49,309 nt of DNA, taken from the NCBI GenBank assembly GCA_910586985.1, contig CAJUKK010000014.1, positions 1 through 49,309 on the forward strand, given 5' to 3'. The stretch comes from an uncultured Christensenellaceae bacterium (GTDB lineage Bacteria; Bacillota; Clostridia; Christensenellales; Borkfalkiaceae). Position 1 is the first letter of the stretch. Each line of letters begins with the position of its first letter. Under the pieces are notes generated by a model. The model did no database searches, was not told where the DNA came from, and worked only from the letters and a program-made list of their open reading frames with translations. This document shows, piece after piece, positions 23,102-30,970 of this stretch. The position numbers and the translations under genes were made by a program.

Positions 23102-23152
23102 AATCAAAACAACCCGACTGACGGGTGTTTAATACCGAAAATTTTTTCGGAC

Positions 23153-23205
23153 AAACAAAAAGCACGCTATCTTCGATTTCGAAAAATAACGTGCTTTTTG
23201 TTTTT
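23153..23205 (+). terminator. Terminator downstream of the XRE/zinc-ribbon gene
   Basis: A long stem built on CAAAAAGCACG / CGTGCTTTTTG with a 23-nt loop that itself holds a small TTCGA..TCGAA stem, followed by TTTTTC. The first 50 bases after the stop also hold two short hairpins (ACCCG/CGGGT; CCGAAAA/TTTTCGG). Confidence 0.7.
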
Positions 23206-23242
23206 CTCCGCATTTATAACGATAATCGAAATTTATATTGCA

Positions 23243-23283
23243 AAAAAAGCAAGGAACGATTATGATATCTCTCCTTGCTTTTA
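23243..23283 (-). terminator. Terminator of the sigma-factor operon
   Basis: The stem AAAGCAAGGA / TCCTTGCTTT is followed on the minus strand by a run of seven T residues. It lies about 45 bp past the last gene of the operon. Confidence 0.75.
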
Positions 23284-23326
23284 TCATATGAGATACACCC
23301 CAAAAGTCGGGGGCTTACAATTCTAA

Positions 23327-23689
23327 TCATCTTTTGATTTTTATCACGACGCAAATTCCTTCCCTCTCGCTGTACGTGCGCGTTTCACAGTATTCGTCCA
23401 CAAGAAATAAACCTCTTCCGCTTTCCGAATCCACTTTCGAACAGACGCTCTTTTCGGGAGGACAAAAAGAATAAGCGCTCTTAACACACATACGGATCAT
23501 ATCTCCCTCCCGTACAACTGCAAAGCGGGCATGCCCGCCGCCGTGTTGCAAAACGTTGCTCACAAGTTCGCTCGCTACAAGCTTGCTTGAAAAAACGGCG
23601 TCGTCCGGCACACACTCTGCAACGAGCGCGCGGCACAGTTTTTGCAGCGCATCATGCAGCGCGTTGTAATCGTCGATTTCAAAATCCAT
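23327..23689 (-). CDS. Anti-sigma factor kinase-like protein (HATPase, RsbW/SpoIIAB type)
   Basis: A 120-residue GHKL-fold protein, last in the four-gene operon. The N box is intact (KLVASELVSNVLQHGGGHAR, with the key Glu and Asn) and the G2-like box GRGLFLVDEYCE is present. The G1 (DxGxG) box region reads SAYSFCPPEK and is poor. RsbW/SpoIIAB proteins bind their sigma factor and phosphorylate an STAS antagonist. It begins one base after the sigma stop, so it is coupled to the sigma gene. Placement after, not before, the sigma gene is unusual; the canonical position is held by a second, degenerate relative. Confidence 0.8.
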   Translation of the reverse strand: MDFEIDDYNALHDALQKLCRALVAECVPDDAVFSSKLVASELVSNVLQHGGGHARFAVVREGDMIRMCVKSAYSFCPPEKSVCSKVDSESGRGLFLVDEYCETRTYSEREGICVVIKIKR

Positions 23690-23690
23690 A

Positions 23691-24419
23691 TCAGTCTGCC
23701 ATACTGTTTTTATAATTTTCGCGCAGTTTATTTAATACCCTGCGCTCCATGCGCGAAACGTACATCTGCGAAACGCCGAGTCTCTTCGCCGTCTCCGTCT
23801 GGGAAAGTTCCTCCGAAAAACGATATCTCACGAGCGCGCGCTCCTCTTTGGAAAGTATTTTAAGCGCCGAGGAAACGGCGTCGCGCTGTTCTAACGCCTC
23901 GATATCCATATCCTCTGCGGGAAGAACGTCGTAATAGCTCATTCCCTCTTCTTCCCCCGAAGCGGAACGATCGAGCGATACAACGCTGCCCGCTTCCATT
24001 GCGGAAACGACTTCTTCTTCCGAAACGGAAAGGCGCGCCGCAAGCTCCTTCGCCGTCGGTTTTTTCCCCGTTTCGGCTGTAAGTTCTTCCGCTGCGCGCT
24101 TAACGCTTACCCGAAGCTCCGCCACACGGCGGGGAAGATGCACGAGACGGGAGCGATCGCGAAAATAGTTCTTGATCTCCCCCGTAATAGTCGGTGTGAT
24201 AAAGGTTGAAAACTGCAACCCTTTGGAAACGTCGAACCGATCCACGCCTTTTATCAGCGCGAGAGACGCGACTTGAAACAAATCGTCGTACTCCACGCCC
24301 CGACCGACAAATTTTTTTGCGATCACCGAGGCTATGTACAGATATTTTTCGACGATTTTGTTCCTGATCGAAATATCGCCCGTCGCCCTGTATTGTTCAA
24401 ACAGTGCCTGATCTTCCAT
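23691..24419 (-). CDS. SigB/SigF/SigG-family RNA polymerase sigma factor
   Basis: About 242 residues from the ATG at 24419 (MEDQALFEQYRATGDISIRN). The in-frame ATG at 24431 would add four residues and overlap the upstream stop. Region 2 runs LYIASVIAKKFVGRGVEYDD, LFQVASLALIKGVDRFDVSK, then GLQFSTFITPTITGEIKNYF and RDRSRLVHLPRRV. Region 3 spans about 105-150 and region 4 is the HTH LSQTETAKRLGVSQMYVSRM. This is a group 3 sigma of the general-stress/forespore class. It lacks clear diagnostics to tell SigB from SigF. It sits in a partner-switching operon with an STAS protein and two HATPase-like proteins. Confidence 0.92.
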   Translation of the reverse strand: MEDQALFEQYRATGDISIRNKIVEKYLYIASVIAKKFVGRGVEYDDLFQVASLALIKGVDRFDVSKGLQFSTFITPTITGEIKNYFRDRSRLVHLPRRVAELRVSVKRAAEELTAETGKKPTAKELAARLSVSEEEVVSAMEAGSVVSLDRSASGEEEGMSYYDVLPAEDMDIEALEQRDAVSSALKILSKEERALVRYRFSEELSQTETAKRLGVSQMYVSRMERRVLNKLRENYKNSMAD

Positions 24420-24420
24420 G

Positions 24421-24783
24421 TCAAATCCCAAAGCCGAACGAAAGCGCGGAAATTACGCCGCCGTCGTGTTCCATATTCAGATTATCGACGAGCGCGCCAA
24501 GCAACACGCACGATATCTCGTCCTCTTCCGACGGCGCAGGCGCGCCGCTCTTATCCTTTCCCGCAATATCAACGCGTAAACCTTCGCCGCAGGAAAACGC
24601 AATCTCCGCCGCCGTATAGCCGCTACGCTTTAAGAGCAACAGGCTTTCTGTCACGCAAACTTTACAGTCCTCGCTCGTTTCAACGTCGATCCCGACAAGA
24701 GAACACATGCCGCCCGTGGTCAGCCGTACCGTAGTCAGATAGTCGTTTTTTAAGGGAAAACGCAATAAAATCTTCTCGTCCAT
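24421..24783 (-). CDS. Degenerate HATPase-like protein in the sigma operon
   Basis: A 120-residue protein in the position normally held by RsbW/SpoIIAB, between the STAS gene and the sigma gene. It starts right after the STAS gene (1-bp gap). Its central helix CKVCVTESLLLLKRSGYTAA aligns with the N-box helix of GHKL kinases, keeping the Glu but with Leu where the Mg-binding Asn should be, and no DxGxG or GxGL box can be found. It may have kept the fold, to bind the sigma or the STAS protein, but lost ATP binding. The assignment to the family is an inference from helix pattern, size and gene order. Confidence 0.6.
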   Translation of the reverse strand: MDEKILLRFPLKNDYLTTVRLTTGGMCSLVGIDVETSEDCKVCVTESLLLLKRSGYTAAEIAFSCGEGLRVDIAGKDKSGAPAPSEEDEISCVLLGALVDNLNMEHDGGVISALSFGFGI

Positions 24784-24784
24784 A

Positions 24785-25090
24785 TCACGCTATCTCCATG
24801 ATCGTATCAAGCGCGCAAATGACAAACAGTTTTTTCAGTCGCGGTTGAAGAGACTCGAGTCTGACCGAATGCCCGTCCGTTTTAACGCGCTTTAAAATTT
24901 TTACAAACGTACCGAGCGTCGTCGAATCGATAAATTCTAACGCAGCGCAGTCGAACACGAGATCGACGGGCGAAACGCGGTAAGCCGACATCACCTCTTC
25001 AAAAAAGTCGTCTGCATTACGGGAATCGATCTCTCCCGCAAGTCTGATAACGAGCGCATCGCCGCGCTCCGCAACCGTTACTTCCTGCAT
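24785..25090 (-). CDS. STAS-domain anti-sigma factor antagonist (RsbV/SpoIIAA type)
   Basis: A 101-residue single STAS domain. It has the usual start VAERGDALVIRLAGEIDSRN, a central VDLVFDCAALEFIDSTTLGT with the phosphorylatable Ser in the DST motif at about residue 57, and a C-terminal LESLQPRLKKLFVICALDTI. In its dephosphorylated state this class binds the anti-sigma kinase and releases the sigma factor. First gene of the four-gene operon, with a fair promoter 55 bp upstream. Confidence 0.92.
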   Translation of the reverse strand: MQEVTVAERGDALVIRLAGEIDSRNADDFFEEVMSAYRVSPVDLVFDCAALEFIDSTTLGTFVKILKRVKTDGHSVRLESLQPRLKKLFVICALDTIMEIA

Positions 25091-25145
25091 ATTATCCTCC
25101 GCCGCCTCTGGTCAGGCATTTTTCCGATATTTTCTGTTCTATATT

Positions 25146-25173
25146 ATTGTAACACATTTTTATAGCTCTTCAA
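25146..25173 (-). promoter_or_regulatory. Promoter of the STAS/sigma operon
   Basis: Minus-strand -35 TTGAAG (25168-25173), 16 bp, -10 TACAAT (25146-25151). This resembles a sigma-A promoter; no separate autoregulatory promoter was identified. Confidence 0.5.
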
Positions 25174-25216
25174 ACGCATTTTATAAATTTTTCTGCGTCA
25201 ACGGGAATTTTTTATA

Positions 25217-25240
25217 TAAAAAAACCCGCATTGCGGGATT
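25217..25240 (-). terminator. Terminator of the exporter-hisC operon
   Basis: Stem CCCGC / GCGGG with a 3-nt loop, followed on the minus strand by TTTTTTTA, 3-25 bp past the stop of the NagD-like gene. Confidence 0.7.
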
Positions 25241-25242
25241 TT

Positions 25243-26025
25243 TTAAAGCAGTTCGTTTAGTGTCGGTAAAACGAGATCGGGCACAATGTCCGAACCGTTT
25301 AAAATCTCTTCCGTAGTGTCTCCCGAAAGAACGAGCAAAGTCATCATTCCGCAGTTTTTCCCGAACAGAATATCTGTGGAAATTCGATCTCCGACCATGC
25401 ATATCGTTTCCGCAGGAACGCCGTACTCACGTATAACCTGTTCGCTCATCAAGGTAAAAGGCTTGCCGCAAACGAGATCAACCTTACGCTCGGAAGAATG
25501 CTCGAAAAGCTTGATAAACGAACCGACGTCCGGCATCGACACGTCCTCCGTCGGACACTTATTATCTGGATGAGTTGCGACAAACTTCGCTCCGCCGACA
25601 AGCAGTTTGTTAAAAAGTCTGATTTTTCCGAATGTAATCTCCGTATCGAGCGCAAGAACGCATACGTCAGGATTCTCATCCACAAGCAATACGCCCGCCT
25701 CCTGAAACTCTCGCTTGACTCCGTCGGTTGCGAGCAGATGCACGCGCGTACCCGCTCCAAGAGATTTCACGTAATCCAGCGCGGCAATTCCCGATGTCAT
25801 AACTCCGTCTATCATAGCGGATATCCCGAGTCTATCTAATTTTTCATGATACTCGCGCGCGGATTTTGAGGAGTTGTTGGTGAGACCGACGACCTTTTTT
25901 CCGACTGCTTTGAGCTTTTTTAATGTATTTTTCATATCGCCGATGAGCGTCTCATCCCGATATACCGTTCCGTCCAGATCAAGTAAAAACAACTGAGTAT
26001 TAGCCAATATTTCTTCCTTTGTCAT
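25243..26025 (-). CDS. HAD-IIA family hydrolase (NagD/phosphoglycolate phosphatase-like)
   Basis: About 260 residues from the ATG at 26025 (MTKEEILANTQLFLLDLDGT), which has GGAGG 5 bp upstream. The in-frame extension to 26064 is discarded. Motif I DLDGTVYRDE, motif II LTNNSSKS, the conserved Lys in CGKPF, and motif IV VGDRISTDILFGKNCG identify HAD subfamily IIA with a C2 cap. Relatives hydrolyse 4-nitrophenyl phosphate, nucleotides or phosphoglycolate/glycerol-3-phosphate. It overlaps the preceding unknown gene by 4 bp and is the last gene of its operon. Confidence 0.88.
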   Translation of the reverse strand: MTKEEILANTQLFLLDLDGTVYRDETLIGDMKNTLKKLKAVGKKVVGLTNNSSKSAREYHEKLDRLGISAMIDGVMTSGIAALDYVKSLGAGTRVHLLATDGVKREFQEAGVLLVDENPDVCVLALDTEITFGKIRLFNKLLVGGAKFVATHPDNKCPTEDVSMPDVGSFIKLFEHSSERKVDLVCGKPFTLMSEQVIREYGVPAETICMVGDRISTDILFGKNCGMMTLLVLSGDTTEEILNGSDIVPDLVLPTLNELL

Positions 26026-27116
26026 AATTCCTCCAATAGTCCGAAATCTCTGATCAACGCGCAAAGTCCGTCCGGCTTTAATTCAGGCAAACATTTCAAC
26101 ACGGCGCAACCGTCCGCAATATCCACCGCCGCCGCATATGTCCGTATGCGGGAAAGATACTGCATACGGCGCGCGTTTAAAACGTTTAATTCCCGCAACA
26201 AAATCCCCCGCGAACGCTCAAGCGCAAACGCCCGCTTTGAATATTCCTCCACAGTAGGAATCTGTGCCGCAAGATATCCTGCATCGCCGACTCCCGCAAA
26301 ACAAAACCTTGCCGAATAATCTGCAATTCGGTACTTGCGCGGCTTACCGCGTTTTAAAAACGCCGTGTACAACGACAATAAAAGCAAATATGCTTTCCAT
26401 TGCGGCAAAGTATCTCCGCGCAAACGAAGAACATCTGCAAGCGTTAATCCCTCGCCGCATGGCAAACCGTCCTGTTCGAACACTCTCAATGCCGCGCTGC
26501 GACGCACGATCTCCTCTTCCCCGCTTGTCATACAATCAAGAATACGAAACGCATCTTCGTATGCGCACGTCACCTCCCGCCGTGTCAAAAACGCGATCGC
26601 ACGTGTTTCAAACAGAGCAAGACGGCTCAAATACTGACCTGCAAGCGTACGCCCGAGAGTAGGACGCAGCAACGCCGGATCACACACAATCCGAGCAGGC
26701 TCAAGGCATACTTTGCCGCGAACGCCACCCGTCAACAGCCGCGTTTCCCGTTCAAGTACGCCGTATAGAGACGCATCCTGAGGGAAGAGCACAGCGGGCA
26801 ATCGGTTAATCGCCGCAAATCCGCGCGCCGCAAGCAACGTCTCTCGCTTTCCTGCCGCCGCTACGCATGTGATTCCGTCCGGCATCGTAAACAAAGGTAA
26901 AACGTCCTCGCCGTCAAGCACAACGGCAACGGCGCGCGGGGAACAAGCAGCTGCGGAAAATACGCCGAGCGAACCGCTGTCCGATATAAACAGAATTTTC
27001 CCCACGGGATAATCCCGAAATATTTTTTCAATTGCCGCGCCGCAAGCAGAAAAACAAAGATTTTCCAAAGCGGGTAAGCTCTTTTTCTTTGGTGCGTACG
27101 TCGTCGTTCCCTGCAT
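26022..27116 (-). CDS. Unknown protein, possibly a degenerate glycerol-1-phosphate dehydrogenase-like fold
   Basis: A 364-residue protein I cannot assign firmly. The N-terminal part alternates strands and helices (FRDYPVGKILFISDSGSLGV, AVAVVLDGEDVLPLF). Near residues 140-170, ARIVCDPALLRPTLGRTLAG followed by QYLSRLALFETRA resembles the step in AraM/sn-glycerol-1-phosphate dehydrogenases where an AD-x-x-x-L-x-x-A-P-x-x-x-x-AG-x-GD motif contributes metal ligands. Here the GD is GQY, so the metal site would be lost. The second half is helical and Arg/Leu-rich. It follows hisC by 14 bp and overlaps a HAD phosphatase gene by 4 bp. The resemblance is by eye and uncertain. Confidence 0.6.
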   Translation of the reverse strand: MQGTTTYAPKKKSLPALENLCFSACGAAIEKIFRDYPVGKILFISDSGSLGVFSAAACSPRAVAVVLDGEDVLPLFTMPDGITCVAAAGKRETLLAARGFAAINRLPAVLFPQDASLYGVLERETRLLTGGVRGKVCLEPARIVCDPALLRPTLGRTLAGQYLSRLALFETRAIAFLTRREVTCAYEDAFRILDCMTSGEEEIVRRSAALRVFEQDGLPCGEGLTLADVLRLRGDTLPQWKAYLLLLSLYTAFLKRGKPRKYRIADYSARFCFAGVGDAGYLAAQIPTVEEYSKRAFALERSRGILLRELNVLNARRMQYLSRIRTYAAAVDIADGCAVLKCLPELKPDGLCALIRDFGLLEEL

Positions 27117-27130
27117 ACGCGCCTCACTCT

Positions 27131-28180
27131 TTATAACAGTTTGTTAAGTTCTCTCAATAATACGTCGTTTTCTTCTCTCAATCCCACGGTAATCCGCAAG
27201 AAATCGCTAAGAAACGTCTTGTCCCAATAGCGCACGAGAACGCCGCGAGCTTTGAGTTTCCGATAAACTTCTCCTGCGTTCTTTATCTTTACAAACAAAA
27301 AATTCGCACTGCTCTCGGGGACAAAAAGTCCTGATTTTTTCAGCTCCGCACACAGCCGTTCCCGCTCCTCAACGATAGCCTCCACCGTCTTGCGGTGATA
27401 CTCCCGATCGCGCAAAGCCGCAATGCATACCGCCGAACACAACGAATCGACGGGGTAGGAATTAAAACAATCTTTGATCCGAGTCAGAGCGGAAATAAGG
27501 GCGGGATCGCCGATTGCATATCCGCAGCGGATTCCGGCTAAGGAATAACTCTTCGAGAAGGTTTTTACGACAAGCAAATTTTTAAATCTGTTCACGTAAG
27601 GCGCAAGACTCTCGCCGAAGAAATCCATATACGCCTCGTCCGCTATGACCAAACGGTCGGGCACGGATTTTACAAACTCCAGCATTTTCGTTTGCCCGAT
27701 TCCTACGCCCGTCGGCGCATTGGGATTGGCAATAAGATATCCCGCGCAATCATCGCCGTACATACCCGCAAGGTTGATCGACAAATCCTCATTTAAAGCA
27801 ATTTTATTTACCGAAACGTCGAAAAGTTTTGCGAATACCTCGTAAAACGAATAAGTATATTTTCCGATACAGACGCCTTTTCCGTCTCTGTCAAAAAAAG
27901 CGGGGAAACTGAGCGCAAGTACCTCGTCCGATCCGTTTCCGACGAACACGTTTTCGGGCAAAACGCCCTCTGCCCGCGCTATTTCCGCCCTCAACGGCGC
28001 AGAGTCAGGTCTTGGATACAACTTTAATGTATCCGCGTCAAACGACTCTATTGCGCGTTTTACAAGCGGAGAAGGCGGATAAGCGTTTTCGTTCGTATTC
28101 AGCTTTACAAATCTCTCCCGCGGCTGTTCTCCCGCCGTATAAGGCTCTATCCCGCTTGCAAGTTTACTGATGAATTGCAC
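27131..28180 (-). CDS. hisC: Histidinol-phosphate aminotransferase (aminotransferase class I/II)
   Basis: A 349-residue PLP aminotransferase of HisC type: KLNTNENAYPPSPLVKRAIE near the N-terminus, NPNAPTGVGIGQTKMLEFV, the cofactor-binding IADEAYMDFF, the Schiff-base Lys in VVKTFSKSYSLAGIRCGYAIG, and the phosphate-binding Arg near the C-terminus (LRITVGLREEND). Length is normal. The rest of the histidine pathway is not in the window, so a role as a broad-range aminotransferase, or as a CobD-like enzyme, cannot be excluded. Lies 19 bp after the metal-exporter-like gene. Confidence 0.88.
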   Translation of the reverse strand: MQFISKLASGIEPYTAGEQPRERFVKLNTNENAYPPSPLVKRAIESFDADTLKLYPRPDSAPLRAEIARAEGVLPENVFVGNGSDEVLALSFPAFFDRDGKGVCIGKYTYSFYEVFAKLFDVSVNKIALNEDLSINLAGMYGDDCAGYLIANPNAPTGVGIGQTKMLEFVKSVPDRLVIADEAYMDFFGESLAPYVNRFKNLLVVKTFSKSYSLAGIRCGYAIGDPALISALTRIKDCFNSYPVDSLCSAVCIAALRDREYHRKTVEAIVEERERLCAELKKSGLFVPESSANFLFVKIKNAGEVYRKLKARGVLVRYWDKTFLSDFLRITVGLREENDVLLRELNKLL

Positions 28181-28199
28181 GGTTATTCTCCTCTGTTTT

Positions 28200-29114
28200 T
28201 TAAAAACACAGCAAAACGGCGTTGCTAACGTATCCTACCGCCACGCCGATGCCGAACGTTATAAAGAGCAAAAAAATATTTTCGCGCCAAGCGCGGGCGC
28301 GACGGAACAAAACGACAAATCCGAGCCCCGCATTGGTGAGCAATCCCGCCGCCATTGTTCCGAATGCAATCCCGCCCATTACGTACGTTTCCGCAATGAC
28401 GACGCTCGACGCGCAATTGGGAATCATTCCGATCGCAGATGCGACAAGCGGCTGAAACCATAATCCCGCATTTAAAAACGAAATCACGTTGTCTTCCCCT
28501 GCAAGCAAAAACAACGAACCGAATGCAAAATTGACGAGGAAAACGAACAGAGAAATTTTAAGCGCATGTAATAGCGGCGATAAAAAGTAAAAGCGAAAAT
28601 TACTCGCATGTTTATGTTCGCACGTATGAAATTCATTCTGCTCACCGCCGTGTTCGTGCGCACCCTCACCATGCGCGTGATGCGGTTGTTCCAATTTCTC
28701 AATCGGTACACGACGACGTTTCATCGCCCAATCAAGCAGATAACCGACGCCAAGCCCCACTGTGAATTTGATCGCGCACAGTAAAGCGATTACAACCCCT
28801 TTGGCAGTCCAGGGCATGGGCGACGCAAGCAAGATCAGTAACGCCTCATCATTGGTTGCAAGAAATACGGCAATCAACGTGCCCGTCGTAATATATTTAT
28901 TTTCATAGAGTTTCGCCGCCATTACCGAAAAACCGCATAGCGGAATAAGTCCCGTTGCCGCTCCCACGACGGGCGCGCCGCGTCCGTTCAAAGCTTTTAG
29001 CGGACGACCGATCTGCGTTCTATGTTCGAGTATTTCAATTAAAATATAGAGTATAAAGAGGAACGGCAAAAGCTTTAACGTATCTAATATCGCATCAACT
29101 AAAACGTCAACCAT
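28200..29114 (-). CDS. ArsP_2-type putative heavy-metal/manganese exporter with His-rich loop
   Basis: A 304-residue membrane protein with about eight to ten hydrophobic segments. Two repeat halves each carry a short Gly/Pro-Asn-type motif: GLIPLCGFSVMAAKLYENKY in the first and GMIPNCASSVVIAETYVMGG in the second. Between them a cytosolic loop is strikingly His-rich (EQPHHAHGEGAHEHGGE, then FHTCEHKH). This is the family annotated as a putative 10-TM heavy-metal exporter. The His loop suggests zinc, nickel, cobalt or manganese binding. It heads a four-gene operon with hisC, and GAGGAG sits upstream. Confidence 0.82.
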   Translation of the reverse strand: MVDVLVDAILDTLKLLPFLFILYILIEILEHRTQIGRPLKALNGRGAPVVGAATGLIPLCGFSVMAAKLYENKYITTGTLIAVFLATNDEALLILLASPMPWTAKGVVIALLCAIKFTVGLGVGYLLDWAMKRRRVPIEKLEQPHHAHGEGAHEHGGEQNEFHTCEHKHASNFRFYFLSPLLHALKISLFVFLVNFAFGSLFLLAGEDNVISFLNAGLWFQPLVASAIGMIPNCASSVVIAETYVMGGIAFGTMAAGLLTNAGLGFVVLFRRARAWRENIFLLFITFGIGVAVGYVSNAVLLCF

Positions 29115-29148
29115 AATCCGCTCCTCTTTTATGTTTTAATGAATTTAT

Positions 29149-29177
29149 ATCATAGCGTATTTAACGCGATTTGTCAA
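29149..29177 (-). promoter_or_regulatory. Promoter of the exporter-hisC operon
   Basis: Minus-strand -35 TTGACA (29172-29177), 17 bp, -10 TATGAT (29149-29154). Confidence 0.75.
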
Positions 29178-29253
29178 ATAAATGAGCGTAAGTTTGCGCG
29201 CACGCTATCGATAAAAAAATCATACGCCGTCCTGAAACGTAGTCGGTTAATAA

Positions 29254-29284
29254 CAAAAGAGGAACGCCGTTTTTAGCGTCCCTC
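29254..29284 (-). terminator. Terminator of the MsmX/UgpC-type ATPase gene
   Basis: A 9-bp stem (GAGGGACGC / GCGTTCCTC, one G-T pair) with an 8-nt loop, followed by TTTTG on the minus strand. Confidence 0.75.
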
Positions 29285-29303
29285 ATCATTTGTTTTGAAT
29301 ATA

Positions 29304-30731
29304 TTATTCGTCTTTATTGTCTTCTTGCGGTGTTGCAACTTCCTCAACGGGAGCCTCTTCCGCAGGCGTTTCTACGGGAGCAGGCTCGCCGCCCTCTTCC
29401 GCTTTCTTCGCCGCGTTGAGACGAGCCATCTTTTCGTCGCGTTTCGCCTGCTTTTTCATCTCTTTCGTGACGACGCGGGCAGCCTCGATCTGCGCTCTCA
29501 TCTCCTGCGGTGTGGGAGGCACAAACGCCGCGCCTTCCGCATTTTCGGGAATGACGTCGTAGTGCTCGTCGCGCTCCAGCATCGTCGCTTCCGTTTCGCC
29601 GTCAAAGAGGTGAATATGATGCGCGTCGAATGCAAGCTCGACAACTTCGCCGAGATTGACGACTGCACGCGAAGAAATCTTTGCAATCATCTGCGCAGCA
29701 TTGTCAACGACGGTATTTCTGTCGTTCTCATAGTCGAGATCGCAATAAATCTGCGTCTCTGCGCCGAGTTTTTCGATAACTTCGATCTTTGCTTTAACGA
29801 TCGTATCGGGCGAGTTGGAGATAAACAGGTCGTCCTCGTGGATATCCTCGGGACGAACGCCGAGCGTTACCGTCTTGCCCGTATTAACGTAAGCGTCGAG
29901 ATTCTTGATCTTGGAGACCATCGACTTCGGCAAAACAATCTTATTGCCGCCGATAAAGTTAATATAAACTTTACCCTTCTCCTCGGTGAGCGTAGACTCC
30001 TTAAAGAAGTTCATCTGAGGCGTTCCGATGAAACCCGCAACAAACAGGTTGATGGGATAATCGTAGAGGTTCTGGGGCGTATCTACCTGCTGCATGAAAC
30101 CGTCTTTCATAACGACGATACGCGTACCCATCGTCATAGCCTCGATCTGGTCGTGCGTAACGTAGATGAACGTCGTAGCAAGGCGTGCGTGCAATTTGGA
30201 AATTTCCGTTCTCATCTGCGCGCGGAGTTTTGCATCGAGGTTACTCAAAGGCTCGTCGAGAAGGAATACTTTCGGCTCGCGGACGATGGTACGACCGAGC
30301 GCAACGCGCTGGCGCTGACCGCCGGAAAGAGCCTTGGGTTTACGGGAAAGATAATCGGTAATTCCGAGAATCTCCGCCGCCGCCTTAACTTTCTCGTCGA
30401 TAACTTCCTTGGGTACTTTTCTCAGTTTTAAACCGAACGCCATGTTATCGTAAACGGACATGTGAGGATAGAGCGCGTAGTTCTGGAATACCATTGCAAT
30501 ATCTCTGTCCTTGGGAACGACGTCGTTGACGAGCTTGCCGTCGATATAGAGTTCGCCCGAAGAAATTTCCTCGAGACCTGCGATCATACGGAGCGTCGTA
30601 GACTTACCGCAACCCGAAGGTCCTACGAATACGACGAATTCTTTATCCCGAATTTCAAGGCAGAAATCAAAAACCGCCTGATTACCGCCGGGATAGATCT
30701 TGTTAATACCTTTTAATAAAAGACCGGACAT
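29304..30731 (-). CDS. Multi-sugar ABC transporter ATPase (MsmX/UgpC type) with long C-terminal tail
   Basis: The N-terminal 240 residues are an ABC ATPase: Walker A GPSGCGKST (about 38-46), Q-loop FQNYALYPHMSV, signature LSGGQRQR, Walker B VFLLDEPLSNLDAKLR, switch His in YVTHDQIEAMTMG. An OB-like TOBE region follows (VTLGVRPEDIHEDDLF). At 475 residues it is about 100 longer than typical MsmX. The extra is a C-terminal tail of charged helix (AARVVTKEMKKQAKRDEKMA) and Glu/Pro/Ala-rich sequence. No permease or binding protein is adjacent, as expected for a shared ATPase that energises several carbohydrate importers. Its own promoter and terminator flank it. Confidence 0.9.
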   Translation of the reverse strand: MSGLLLKGINKIYPGGNQAVFDFCLEIRDKEFVVFVGPSGCGKSTTLRMIAGLEEISSGELYIDGKLVNDVVPKDRDIAMVFQNYALYPHMSVYDNMAFGLKLRKVPKEVIDEKVKAAAEILGITDYLSRKPKALSGGQRQRVALGRTIVREPKVFLLDEPLSNLDAKLRAQMRTEISKLHARLATTFIYVTHDQIEAMTMGTRIVVMKDGFMQQVDTPQNLYDYPINLFVAGFIGTPQMNFFKESTLTEEKGKVYINFIGGNKIVLPKSMVSKIKNLDAYVNTGKTVTLGVRPEDIHEDDLFISNSPDTIVKAKIEVIEKLGAETQIYCDLDYENDRNTVVDNAAQMIAKISSRAVVNLGEVVELAFDAHHIHLFDGETEATMLERDEHYDVIPENAEGAAFVPPTPQEMRAQIEAARVVTKEMKKQAKRDEKMARLNAAKKAEEGGEPAPVETPAEEAPVEEVATPQEDNKDE

Positions 30732-30767
30732 TTTTTCCTCCCAAACATATTTGGATTTTATAGTACC

Positions 30768-30796
30768 ATTTTACACGATTTTAATAAAAAATACAA
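30768..30796 (-). promoter_or_regulatory. Promoter of the MsmX/UgpC-type gene
   Basis: Minus-strand -35 TTGTAT (30791-30796), 17 bp, -10 TAAAAT (30768-30773). The leader is about 30 nt with GGGAGG before the ATG. Confidence 0.55.
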
Positions 30797-30933
30797 TAGG
30801 CATTTATAACAAAGTTGCCACGCCATTATGTATATTTTGCCCAAAGCGCCAAAATTCACGCATTCTTTCCACTCGGTATAGAACTCAACGCCCGTTGAAA
30901 ATTCAAAAACGCTCTTCTGTGAAAAATCGGTGC

Positions 30934-30967
30934 AAAAAAAGTCGCCGCTTTTAAGAAAGCGGCGGCA
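30934..30967 (-). terminator. Terminator of glnN
   Basis: A 9-bp stem (CGCCGCTTT / AAAGCGGCG) with a 4-nt loop, followed by seven T residues (after GAC) on the minus strand. Confidence 0.85.
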
Positions 30968-30970
30968 ATA

